A stretch of 24,118 bases of DNA from an uncultured Muribaculaceae bacterium (GTDB lineage Bacteria > Bacteroidota > Bacteroidia > Bacteroidales > Muribaculaceae), in contig CAJTZQ010000056.1 of assembly GCA_910583795.1 (NCBI GenBank), positions 1 to 24,118 on the forward strand, read 5' to 3'. The position numbers were made by a program, and so were the translations under genes. Position 1 is the first letter of the stretch. The number at the start of each line of letters is the position of its first letter. Below are positions 1-6,956 of this stretch, in pieces. Under the pieces are notes generated by a model. It did no database searches. It was given only the letters and a program-made list of their open reading frames with translations, and had not been told where the DNA came from.

Positions 1-2
1 CA

Positions 3-149
3 AATACCATTTTGTGTCTGGAGATTTTTTATGCCAAAGCCAAAAGAATATCCCTCCGCCACACGTTAGGTTATGGCAAGCAACTCGTACTGACCCACTT
101 GTTGATGGTACGCCTTGTTGAGAAGGCTCCCCCGGATGAAAGTCCGTGA
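3..149 (+). CDS. possible 3' end of a gene entering from the left
   Basis: An open frame runs from the window edge for 48 codons to a TGA at 147-149 (last residues EKAPPDESP). It has no start inside the window and a plausible codon mix, so it may be the C-terminus of a gene lying to the left. No family is recognised. A short hairpin (arms 162-167 and 180-185) follows the stop. Forty-eight open codons can occur by chance, so this is a weak call. Confidence 0.25.
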   Translation, partial: NTILCLEIFYAKAKRISLRHTLGYGKQLVLTHLLMVRLVEKAPPDESP

Positions 150-228
150 AAACATAAATCGTCGCCGACCCAACGGTGGCGGCGATGGATTGAAACACTG
201 AAAAAAGAAAATCGGTGCAACCCCGATA

Positions 229-290
229 AAAAAGAAGTGTGCCGCAATGACGAGGATCTGAAAGTCCCGTCATTGCGACACTGTTCTTTT
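229..290. repeat. long imperfect inverted repeat
   Basis: A perfect 10-bp inverted repeat (CGCAATGACG at 243-252, CGTCATTGCG at 268-277) surrounds a 15-nt loop. The arms continue outward with small bulges (AGTGT 236-240 against ACACT 278-282, then A-rich against T-rich flanks), giving a stem of about 20 bp. It could be a terminator or a site in a mobile element. No gene covers it. Confidence 0.6.
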
Positions 291-307
291 CGGTGGATGC
301 TGTTTAA

Positions 308-549
308 GCGGTGAGTGAGGGGGCGGTCGTAAAAGTCCTTATCCGGCAATGCGTCCCGGAACACGGACGACAGCCATTCAGTCTTATGGTGAAACGTCCC
401 CGATGCCATTCCATAAGGCGATGGCCGTTGTCGGTGTTCAGCATTGCCCATAGGCGTGATGCGGTAAACAGGTGTCAGGGGACTTGTCCACCGTCACTTG
501 TTGACGGCATATCGCCGCAGACACGGCAGACCGCCCCGTCTCTCACCGC
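308..549. repeat. nested inverted-repeat element, about 240 bp
   Basis: The outer arms, 308-328 and 529-549, are 21-bp inverted repeats matching at 19 of 21 positions. A second collinear stem lies inside: GGCAATGC 345-352 with GCATTGCC 441-448, GAACAC 359-364 with GTGTTC 434-439, GCCAT 373-377 with ATGGC 421-425, and CTTATGG 383-389 with CCATAAG 411-417. The stretch is G+C richer than its surroundings and carries no convincing gene. It may be a structured RNA, a hairpin used as single-stranded DNA by a mobile element, or a small non-autonomous element. The function is unknown. Confidence 0.6.
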
Positions 550-596
550 TTCTCTAAAGAAAAAACATTCCTCTACTTAACTTTAAGGTGAATCTA

Positions 597-628
597 TTTG
601 TTGTATTGGGAAAGAGTTATTAACTTTG
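597..628 (+). promoter_or_regulatory. Bacteroidales-type promoter of the toxin-antitoxin operon
   Basis: TTTG at 597-600, a 20-nt spacer, then TAACTTTG at 621-628. This matches the Bacteroidota consensus TTTG-N19-21-TAnnTTTG. The start site should fall near 633-636, which places translation initiation at the ATG at 652 and rules out the upstream in-frame TTG at 598, which lies inside the promoter. Confidence 0.8.
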
Positions 629-651
629 CAAAGTTAATCTTTAAGTTAAGT

Positions 652-1137
652 ATGACGCAGAAATATTCCATAGAACTGATTGAAGAGCATGACGCTGTGA
701 ATTTTTACAGCGTTCATCTTGATGAGGAAGAACTCTCTGAACTTGAAAGGTTCTTTGAGAAATTTCCCGAAGGCTGTGAGTATGATGAAGACATTGACAC
801 CATAATCGCATGGCTGGACAAAATTGGCGAGAGCGGAGCATTAGAGAGATATTTCCGCTATGAAGGAAAGTTTGGTGATGGGGTCAGTGCGATACCTATT
901 GAAACAAGCAATCTGCGTCTTTACTGTATTCGGCTTTCAGACAAGATTCTTATCTTCGGCAACGGAGGAGTCAAAGACTGCGCCACATGGCAGGAAAGTG
1001 AATCGTTGTCAGATTATGTGGAGACACTCGTTGATACAAGTCGGTTTATTTCATCCCGGCTTTCGAACGGAACTCTCTATATTGTAGATAAAGAAATTAT
1101 AGGAAATCTAAATTTTACCCGCGATGAAAAGAAGTAG
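652..1137 (+). CDS. HigB/RelE-fold (Gp49-like) toxin of a type II toxin-antitoxin pair
   Basis: A 161-aa protein. An acidic N-terminal half (EELSELERFF, a DEDIDTIIAWLDKI helix) is followed by a stretch resembling the Gp49/HigB RelE-fold core: LRLYCIRLSDKILIFGNGG with VKD immediately after. Proteins of this fold are usually ribosome-dependent mRNA interferases. The start is set by the promoter at 597-628; a longer frame from TTG 598 would begin inside it. The gene overlaps the downstream HTH gene by 14 nt, the toxin-first order of HigBA-type modules. It is longer than many HigB toxins because of the acidic N-terminal extension. Toxicity is inferred from fold and context. Confidence 0.7.
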   Translation: MTQKYSIELIEEHDAVNFYSVHLDEEELSELERFFEKFPEGCEYDEDIDTIIAWLDKIGESGALERYFRYEGKFGDGVSAIPIETSNLRLYCIRLSDKILIFGNGGVKDCATWQESESLSDYVETLVDTSRFISSRLSNGTLYIVDKEIIGNLNFTRDEKK

Positions 1138-1393
1138 CATCATAGAGGCTCGCCGGGCTAAAGTTTCTCCCGAAGTCCGTCGTCGAGTTGACCTGTCTTT
1201 CCTGATAGTTGACAGGATTCACAGCATACTGGAAGAAAAGGGGCTTAAACAAAAAGACCTCGCCAATATGCTTGGCAAGAAGGAATCTGAAATCAGCAAA
1301 TGGATGCGAGGCACCCACAACTTCACGATTGAGACAATTTCATCAATCGAGAATGTTCTGGGTATTCCGATTCTTCAAGTTGCCGGAGTTTGA
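1124..1393 (+). CDS. XRE-family HTH antitoxin (HigA-like)
   Basis: An 89-aa protein dominated by a Cro/C1-type helix-turn-helix. The recognisable core is LKQKDLANMLGKKESEISKW, at about residues 41-60, with the TIETISSIENVLGI helix after it. It starts at an ATG inside the toxin's 3' end (14-nt overlap), so the two are translationally coupled. HigA-type antitoxins neutralise their toxin and repress the shared promoter, here presumably the one at 597-628. The basic N-terminal 30 residues (RRAKVSPEVRRR) may contact the toxin or DNA. Confidence 0.8.
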   Translation: MKRSSIIEARRAKVSPEVRRRVDLSFLIVDRIHSILEEKGLKQKDLANMLGKKESEISKWMRGTHNFTIETISSIENVLGIPILQVAGV

Positions 1394-1458
1394 TTGACGG
1401 ATTACCTCATCAGGTTGTTTAACACTTAGCCATAAAAGAGTTAAAACGAACCTTCGGA

Positions 1459-1490
1459 CTTGCACGAGCGAGAAAAAATGACTAAATTTG
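1459..1490 (+). promoter_or_regulatory. putative promoter in the junction region
   Basis: CTTG at 1459-1462, a 20-nt spacer, then TAAATTTG at 1483-1490. The predicted start site is within a few bases of an ATG at 1494 that opens a 25-codon frame, so any transcript would be almost leaderless. Confidence 0.45.
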
Positions 1491-1493
1491 CAT

Positions 1494-1571
1494 ATGGCTT
1501 GGATACTTGTGGAGACAAGTAATGCAGCAGAAAAATCAGAACTGAATTTTCAGGCACTACCAAGGCACTAA
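1494..1571 (+). CDS. 25-codon ORF or remnant behind a promoter
   Basis: ATG at 1494 to TAA at 1569-1571 gives MAWILVETSNAAEKSE and nine more residues. It begins about where transcription from the promoter at 1459-1490 would start. It may be a gene remnant cut at a recombination junction, since the neighbouring minus-strand gene is truncated about 50 bp further on, or it may be untranslated. No family is recognised. The rest of 1394-1618 holds no other gene. Confidence 0.2.
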   Translation: MAWILVETSNAAEKSELNFQALPRH

Positions 1572-1618
1572 GGAATTTTGAGATTATCTAACTGCTTGAT
1601 AACAGCATATTTGGAGAA

Positions 1619-3670
1619 TTAGGAACAAGTCCAATAAGCTCCAGTCCCTTTATTATTTATTTCCCAAGAAGATGTTTCGTCATCCATCCATAATTGAGCT
1701 GCCGCTGGCAAGAATATCGAATTGCCGTTTTTCGCTTTAAAAATAAATCCGTCCACACCGTTGATTGTGGATCGTATTTGCTCAGTGTTGTCAAGTAGCT
1801 CTTGGAATTGTTTTTTAGTAGGAGTCATGTAACCTGCCCCCATTATTTCTGTAGCTATATCTTTGTCGGTAGAACCTTCATAATATTCTCCAAAATCTGT
1901 GGGGTTTGATGCACCGACATTAACACAACACCATTTTGTTCCACTTGGCAATCCAAGATCAACGTTGTGAGGATGTAAATCATTGTTGCAGCCATTTACA
2001 TCTGCAATCATTTCGATACCCATCCATTTTATCAAAGGATAGACTTGGTAATCGCCATCAGGAGATTTGCCTGAATAGACATGATTGAATGAAGCATCCG
2101 GCCCCTTGTAGTTGTTCCATTTATATACATAGTCCTCTTCAGCGAACTTGCCATCCTTAGACAATGCAAAACCGAGATCATTGCCGCCGACATAACCTTT
2201 TGCGTCCGCCTTTACAGAAATTGAATTGTCATTGTTCCTGGTAAGGCCTATATTGGAAAAGCTTGGGACAGTGGAAACACTATTGAGCGTCAACTGTGGT
2301 TTCATCGGAATGCCGCCAAGATCAGGGGGTGTGGTAGCGGACCAGCCGAACAGTTTTGCCTCGCCCTGCAACCCAAATTCGCAGAAAGCCTCTATTTTCT
2401 CGTTTTTAATTTTGTTGTAAAATTCAGTTGAAGTCTTTGCATCCTCTGTATCTGTCTTTAACGGGATGAATTCACCTTTAAGCCCGATACCCGCCTCAGC
2501 ACGGAGGTTTATTTCAGCTATGTCAAAATCAAGTATCTTTGGGAACCGCGGACCTATTTTCGCGTAAAATCCTGTTGACAAAGATCCATCTATGGCATAG
2601 TTTCCGGATTCCTCATTCCTGACGTGGAAGAATTTGTTGACCGGCGAGACAGTGGCTTCCTTGTCTTTTGCCCATTCCCAATGGAACACGCTCCTGAAAT
2701 ACTGGTCCCATTCCTTGTCCAGGGCGACATGCACGTCTGCCCTGCAGTAGACGCCGAGTTCAAAGAATATTTCGACATACCCACACTTGACAGACTTGTC
2801 TATCAGCTCTATGTCGTGATCATATTCCATATTGCATCCGAGACTGAGCTTTTCCGTTAACCGATAATCTCCTATTATCGACAACGCGATGCTTGTTTCA
2901 TAAGGGGGATTGTATATCACTCTACCGTAATATTTGAAAGACGGGGCGACAGTGAACGACATTTCCGAACCCTTGAAGTCTATTGCAAGGTCTTCTATGG
3001 GTTTATATTCTTCGGATGCAAAATCCTCAAGCAGGTCTTTTTTGTAAGGCTCCGGTGTCCAGGTACCCCATCCCGGCGGCACGTCGGTAGCTCTTGACGG
3101 CACGTTCCCTGCTGATCCGTCGGCAATAAATGATCCATAATACCTCTCGAAACCGTCTGCGAACGAAACGGGGGTGCATTTGATGGTGATGCCGTCGCCT
3201 TCAGTTGTCATCTCAGAAACCTTGCCGAGGAACAGACCATTCAGAGGACTGTCGCTTTCTGAAACAGAGACAACCGTATCACCGACCTTGGGCAACAAGT
3301 TTCCGGGTGTGGATGCTTTGAGCTTTATGTCAAGGTCGTCATAGCCAGAGACCCATGTCAGCAGGTGTTCATCAATGCTGAATACTCCGGGTTTCAGTAT
3401 GGTTGACGGAGTGACGAAGCTTATGCTGTCTATCGATGCTATGGGGATGCGGTATGTGGTGTCACATGCGTGGATCTCGGTCATGCAATATTCAGACTGC
3501 ATGATGCTGTCCGCATCCATACGGCTATAGGTGATGCTGTCTATCTCCTCTGTGATGAAAGAACTGATATATCCCTCATTACGATATATATACACCGGTT
3601 TTTGAGCAAAAACCTCACAGACACATGAAAGAGTGGCAATTATGGAAAGAAGCAGTAAAGATTTTTTCAT
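1619..3670 (-). CDS. large secreted surface protein with a truncated FISUMP-type C-terminal domain
   Basis: A 683-aa protein with a clear signal peptide (MKKSLLLLSIIATLSCVCEVFA). A probable beta-rich body follows (TITYSRMD-like and SIDSISFVTP segments, typical of Bacteroidales secreted proteins). From about residue 588 it resembles the FISUMP/DUF1566-like domain: VDLGLPSGTKWCCVNVGA, GEYYEGS, TPTKKQFQELL, and FLPAAAQLW. The frame ends at GAYWTCS, inside the conserved GxYWTxS motif, where the family normally continues for several tens of residues with an Ala-Tyr strand and a final V-R-P-V-like strand. The gene is therefore probably truncated at its 3' end by the adjacent insertion or rearrangement. 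Its ATG overlaps the stop of the upstream gene (ATGA), so the two are coupled. The substrate is unknown. Confidence 0.75.
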   Translation of the reverse strand: MKKSLLLLSIIATLSCVCEVFAQKPVYIYRNEGYISSFITEEIDSITYSRMDADSIMQSEYCMTEIHACDTTYRIPIASIDSISFVTPSTILKPGVFSIDEHLLTWVSGYDDLDIKLKASTPGNLLPKVGDTVVSVSESDSPLNGLFLGKVSEMTTEGDGITIKCTPVSFADGFERYYGSFIADGSAGNVPSRATDVPPGWGTWTPEPYKKDLLEDFASEEYKPIEDLAIDFKGSEMSFTVAPSFKYYGRVIYNPPYETSIALSIIGDYRLTEKLSLGCNMEYDHDIELIDKSVKCGYVEIFFELGVYCRADVHVALDKEWDQYFRSVFHWEWAKDKEATVSPVNKFFHVRNEESGNYAIDGSLSTGFYAKIGPRFPKILDFDIAEINLRAEAGIGLKGEFIPLKTDTEDAKTSTEFYNKIKNEKIEAFCEFGLQGEAKLFGWSATTPPDLGGIPMKPQLTLNSVSTVPSFSNIGLTRNNDNSISVKADAKGYVGGNDLGFALSKDGKFAEEDYVYKWNNYKGPDASFNHVYSGKSPDGDYQVYPLIKWMGIEMIADVNGCNNDLHPHNVDLGLPSGTKWCCVNVGASNPTDFGEYYEGSTDKDIATEIMGAGYMTPTKKQFQELLDNTEQIRSTINGVDGFIFKAKNGNSIFLPAAAQLWMDDETSSWEINNKGTGAYWTCS

Positions 3671-4146
3671 TTTATCGCGATTTTGGCGGTTGTATTATTG
3701 ATATTCAGCATATAGATTCCTGATGACAAAGCGTCGATGGCAATCTCCAATGTTCCGTTTTCGGCATTGTTGACCTTATCGAAAACACATATGCCGTCCA
3801 CACGGTAGAGTCTGATGTGGTCACCTGCTTTAAGACCGTTTACAATGATACGGTTGTCGTCAATGGTATAGTTGGCCTTTTCGGACTTGATAATTTCAAT
3901 TGCAGACGATTGATTTTCAAAACCGAATCTGGCGAGGTTATCGAGAGGAACAGTGAAAGATGAATTTTCAGAATTCACAATCAGTTCAGAAAGCGTGAAC
4001 TTGATTGTGGGTTTGTAAGAAAGAAGACAAGACATGCTTGTGCCGTCCTTAAGATGAATCACGAGGTTTGAATCAGCTTCTTCAGCTGATACATTTGTAA
4101 AACTTGCAGCGGCAAGCAATAATGTCAGAAACAGATTTCGATACAT
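3667..4146 (-). CDS. small secreted protein with a type IX-like C-terminal sorting tail
   Basis: A 159-aa protein with a signal peptide (MYRNLFLTLLLAAASFTNVSA). A short central part has the pattern LVIHLKDGTSMSCLLSYKP, often seen at the start of Bacteroidales secreted proteins. The last 55 or so residues look like a por-secretion tail: VNGLKAGDHIRLYRVDG, then LSSGIYMLNINN and a basic end (AKIAIK). It probably moves through Sec and then the type IX system to the surface. It is the first gene of a two-gene operon and is coupled to the next gene by an ATGA overlap. No enzymatic motif is seen. Confidence 0.65.
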   Translation of the reverse strand: MYRNLFLTLLLAAASFTNVSAEEADSNLVIHLKDGTSMSCLLSYKPTIKFTLSELIVNSENSSFTVPLDNLARFGFENQSSAIEIIKSEKANYTIDDNRIIVNGLKAGDHIRLYRVDGICVFDKVNNAENGTLEIAIDALSSGIYMLNINNTTAKIAIK

Positions 4147-4412
4147 GATAAACTTTCTTTTTTGTGTTACAAATGCTTAGTCGAGTTTTCTTGAAAATAA
4201 CCTATCCCAACGACACTTTCAAATGTTAAAAAGTTATTTCGATTATGAATTGGTTCTCTTGAAACAGATAAACCTTATCCAAATAAAACTTATGGTTTGT
4301 CAATCTACTACTTTATATGGTTAAGGATGAAAGTATATGCAAATTTGCCGGGCAAACCCAAAGGATGCATATTAAGATTCCAATAAATAGTCAACTTGTT
4401 GTATTACGGATG

Positions 4413-4444
4413 CAAAAGTATGAATATTATTTAATATATGCAAA
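4413..4444 (-). promoter_or_regulatory. putative promoter of the secreted-protein operon
   Basis: On the minus strand, TTTG (4441-4444), a 20-nt spacer, then TACTTTTG (4413-4420) is an excellent match to the Bacteroidota consensus. It points at the operon starting at 4146, leaving a leader of about 260 nt. The remaining sequence from 4147 to 4562 is AT-rich and shows no convincing gene. Confidence 0.6.
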
Positions 4445-4562
4445 CAAATTACACAAAATTTTAGAAAAAATCATTTATTCTGAGATGATCATAGAAACTC
4501 AATATCAGCGTCTTCCCTTTTCTCTTTACCGGATTCTAAACAATTTTAATGCAAAATTTTAA

Positions 4563-4598
4563 ATTGAAACAAAATTGCAATGACAATGCTTAACTTTG
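4563..4598 (+). promoter_or_regulatory. shared dyad operator and -7 box, copy 1 (AAA+ gene)
   Basis: ATTGAAACAAAATTGCAAT at 4563-4581 is an imperfect dyad, ATTGnAA-N5-TTnCAAT. The -7 box TAACTTTG (4591-4598) begins 28 bp after the dyad starts. No TTTG -33 box lies at the usual distance; the dyad covers that area instead. The same arrangement recurs at 12134 and 14022. Confidence 0.7.
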
Positions 4599-4619
4599 CA
4601 GCAAGTTAAGATTGATCAG

Positions 4620-5675
4620 ATGAAACTACCCTCACACGATTATTACCGAAAGTTGCTTGAAGACTTTTGCAAATCGGAAGATTTGCAAAAGGTTGATTTC
4701 AATGAAAAAGAAATCAATGATTCCGCACAGGAGAGAGTGTGTTTATCTCTTGATGGTTCTATCAATGTTCCGGTACGGGAAGCTGTCCCTGAGACAAGTG
4801 CCATGGATCAACTCATGGCACTCATCGGCTTAGAGGACGTAAAACTTGCAATAAGCAGTGAGGTGAGTTTTCACCGTATAATGTCTTTAAGGGAAAAATT
4901 TGGTAAGAAAGCGCCTAAACGGTTGATGCACATGCTTCTTACCGGAAATCCGGGATGCGGAAAGACTACAGTTGCTAGATTGATCGGCAAAATCTATAAG
5001 GAGGAGGGTATACTTTCTTCCGGTCACTTTGTCGAGGCAAACAGAGCTTCTCTTGTTGGAAGATATATTGGTGAGAGCGAGCAGATTACGAGTGCGAAAA
5101 TAGAAGAGGCAAAGGGTGGAATATTATTTATTGATGAGATCTACTCCCTCACGGAAGGAAATGATGTAGGAACTAAGAATGATTTTGGAATGAAAGTAAT
5201 CGATACCCTAATGCCGGTTCTCAGTGATGATTCGTTCGACATAATGGTTATCGGTGCGGGTTATCGTTCCAATATGCAGTCATTCGTTAAATCGAATCCA
5301 GGTCTTGCCTCCAGGTTTCCGGTTGTGATTGATTTTAAAGACTTTACACTTCAGGAACTTATGGAGATCTGTCACCGTCATATTGAAAAATATGATTTTA
5401 AGATAACTGCCGAGGCGGAAAATAATCTTTCCAATCTGATTGCGAGGGTATCTGCCGTGAAAAACAGTGGAAACGCCCGTGTTGCCCTAACCATTCTCGA
5501 CAATCATGTTCTCCCGAATCTTTGTATGCGTATTGACAAAATGTTAAATACACATCCTATTAGTATAGAAAAAATGAGTCTGATTATACCTGAAGATATT
5601 CCCGGAATAGATAAAATTCTGCCGTTAATTGGGAAATCAGTATCAAGTATAGGTTTTGCATGCAAAGATATTTAA
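4620..5675 (+). CDS. AAA+ ATPase of the CbbX/SpoVK (CbxX/CfqX) type
   Basis: A 351-aa protein. An N-terminal segment of about 60 residues is followed by an AAA+ module: LIGLEDVKLAI at the start, Walker A GNPGCGKT (residues 109-116), Walker B ILFIDE (168-173), a sensor-1 region (MVIGAGY), an arginine-finger region PGLASRF (R232), and a C-terminal helical lid. It matches the CbbX/SpoVK group, whose members remodel protein complexes in an ATP-dependent hexamer (Rubisco activation, sporulation, and EccA in type VII secretion). The start is the ATG at 4620, because an in-frame TTG at 4596 lies inside the -7 box. No membrane segment is seen, so it is likely cytosolic. The client is unknown. It opens the accessory island and its promoter carries the shared dyad. 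Confidence 0.85.
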   Translation: MKLPSHDYYRKLLEDFCKSEDLQKVDFNEKEINDSAQERVCLSLDGSINVPVREAVPETSAMDQLMALIGLEDVKLAISSEVSFHRIMSLREKFGKKAPKRLMHMLLTGNPGCGKTTVARLIGKIYKEEGILSSGHFVEANRASLVGRYIGESEQITSAKIEEAKGGILFIDEIYSLTEGNDVGTKNDFGMKVIDTLMPVLSDDSFDIMVIGAGYRSNMQSFVKSNPGLASRFPVVIDFKDFTLQELMEICHRHIEKYDFKITAEAENNLSNLIARVSAVKNSGNARVALTILDNHVLPNLCMRIDKMLNTHPISIEKMSLIIPEDIPGIDKILPLIGKSVSSIGFACKDI

Positions 5676-5843
5676 TTTAAGTTTCGCAAGCTCACTTAAG
5701 GTTTGGAGATTAAGGCGTTAAAGGGTTATATCTATAGATAATATCTAATGAAGCTGGATATCTTTCCACAGTTGTGGATTAACCTTTTAACCTTATGATC
5801 TCATAACCCTCAACTTCCGCTTGCGAAAGTTGAATATTTAATT
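5671..5843. repeat. long imperfect palindrome between genes
   Basis: The arms are about 5671-5723 and 5784-5843. They include TTTCGCAAGC (5682-5691) opposite GCTTGCGAAA (5819-5828), plus aligned TTTAAC and GATCTC/GAGATTAAGG segments. Inside are a small perfect palindrome around TATCTATAGATA and a CCACAGTTGTGG hairpin. It follows the AAA+ stop directly and fills the space before the next gene. It could stop transcription, stabilise the 3' end, or be a repeat element. No T-tract typical of an intrinsic terminator is seen. Confidence 0.6.
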
Positions 5844-5875
5844 AATCATGACGAACCTCTTTAAAACAAAATATT

Positions 5876-6868
5876 ATGAGAAATACTGTGATACCTAAAA
5901 AATATCTTACCATTAGATACTCGATGGATGCTTTTCACCGATTGCGGAAGTGGTGTAGTGATGACACCCGTATCATCCGTGCGGCGGAAGAAGTCGTGGA
6001 AGCCTATGAACAAGCAAATGAAGTAAACCGCAGGTATCTCGGGCGTCTGCTTGCAATGATAATGGGACTACGCTCAGAGGATTTTTCCCGCAAATGTATG
6101 TCGGAGACAGATTTGAAGATGTTGGAATGTCGGTCTGTGGGTGAAAGTATTTATATAGACTGCGACTGTCTGTCAGGAGATCCTCAAAGGAGTGAATGTT
6201 TTTCTCCTTGTGTATGGGATTGGAATCACTTGAAGATAAAATTCAACCTGTCTCGGCATAAATGGCTTTTTTATAGGGATAATTTAGGTAATGTATTGAC
6301 TATTAGTAAATCGGACGATATTTATGCCTGTCGTCACAATGACGGTTCTGTCAGAGTCTTCATCCTTAATGATTGTGATGACGACATTCTTGTTGACGAA
6401 GAACCGTTTAACGGAGAATGCCCGATGTATTTCACAGAAGATTCACATTTCATTAGTCCTGTATTCAAAATAAAGGTAGTAATGAAAATCCTGAATTTTT
6501 TTCTTGCAGAAATAGGCTATCCTTCTGTAAACATCATTCCTGATGTGATATTTTCCTCTTCGGGGTTCCATTTTGTAAACAGGGATGAGTATATGCCCGG
6601 AGGAGAGTTTTTTTCTGCATGGAAGGGAATCAATGTGACCACCCGCAGAGATGTAAAAGGGTTATATATTTTGAATTCGATTGTAGGTTTTATTAATGAT
6701 AACCCTGAGTCTGTAGTCAGGGATTTATTGGTATATAAATTGTTGGAGGCTCTTTCGGCAACTGCGATCATGTATTCAAAGATAAAACTTTCCCCTGACT
6801 TTCTGAATCGAACTACTTCAAATATAAGGAAAATGGCAAAATCTTTTGGGATCATGACCGATACATGA
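5876..6868 (+). CDS. hypothetical protein upstream of the WYL regulator
   Basis: A 330-aa soluble protein with no signal peptide and no membrane helix. The N-terminal 60 or so residues are basic and helical (DAFHRLRKWCSDDTRIIRAAEEVVEAYEQ). The middle is Cys/Asp-rich (IDCDCLSGDPQRSECFSPC, then NDCDDDILVDEE). The C-terminal half alternates strand-like and helix-like segments (NIIPDVIFSSSGFHFVN, then a long helix VVRDLLVYKLLEALSA). I do not recognise the family. The four cysteines in the middle might bind metal, but their spacing fits no zinc finger I can name. It ends 88 nt before the WYL ATG and may share its transcript. No clear promoter box is seen upstream. Confidence 0.75.
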   Translation: MRNTVIPKKYLTIRYSMDAFHRLRKWCSDDTRIIRAAEEVVEAYEQANEVNRRYLGRLLAMIMGLRSEDFSRKCMSETDLKMLECRSVGESIYIDCDCLSGDPQRSECFSPCVWDWNHLKIKFNLSRHKWLFYRDNLGNVLTISKSDDIYACRHNDGSVRVFILNDCDDDILVDEEPFNGECPMYFTEDSHFISPVFKIKVVMKILNFFLAEIGYPSVNIIPDVIFSSSGFHFVNRDEYMPGGEFFSAWKGINVTTRRDVKGLYILNSIVGFINDNPESVVRDLLVYKLLEALSATAIMYSKIKLSPDFLNRTTSNIRKMAKSFGIMTDT

Positions 6869-6901
6869 CCGATAAAGATGACAGATAAAGAGACATAAGA
6901 T

Positions 6902-6931
6902 TTTGCAGATTGATAAAAATTTATTAAATTG
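6902..6931 (+). promoter_or_regulatory. possible promoter of the WYL regulator
   Basis: TTTG at 6902-6905, a 19-nt spacer, then TAAATTG at 6925-6931, which is one T short of the TAnnTTTG consensus. The -7 box overlaps the palindromic octamer ATTGCAAT (6928-6935), which contains one half (TTGCAAT) of the dyad found in the island's three other promoters. That would suit autoregulation, but the match is short. Confidence 0.35.
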
Positions 6932-6956
6932 CAATCCAAAACTTTTACATCTTTCC

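Noticed and set aside
71..451. 126-codon minus-strand frame
   Set aside because: It runs through the inverted-repeat elements, has a low-complexity Arg/Ser/His-rich translation and no family resemblance; the open frame is explained by the G+C-rich palindromes.
311..580. 89-codon plus-strand frame
   Set aside because: It coincides with the nested palindrome at 308-549 and has no recognisable protein pattern or ribosome binding site.
598..651. TTG start for the toxin gene
   Set aside because: The codon lies within the -33 region of the gene's own promoter, so it would not be in the mRNA.
4317..4562. 81-codon plus-strand frame upstream of the AAA+ gene
   Set aside because: It overlaps the strong minus-strand promoter at 4413-4444, lacks a promoter of its own and has an AT-driven composition.
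5876..6868. NERD-like domain in the 330-aa protein
   Set aside because: The IIPDVIFSSSGFHF strand resembles the late strand of NERD proteins, but no D...ExK core or NPxxQ motif is present.
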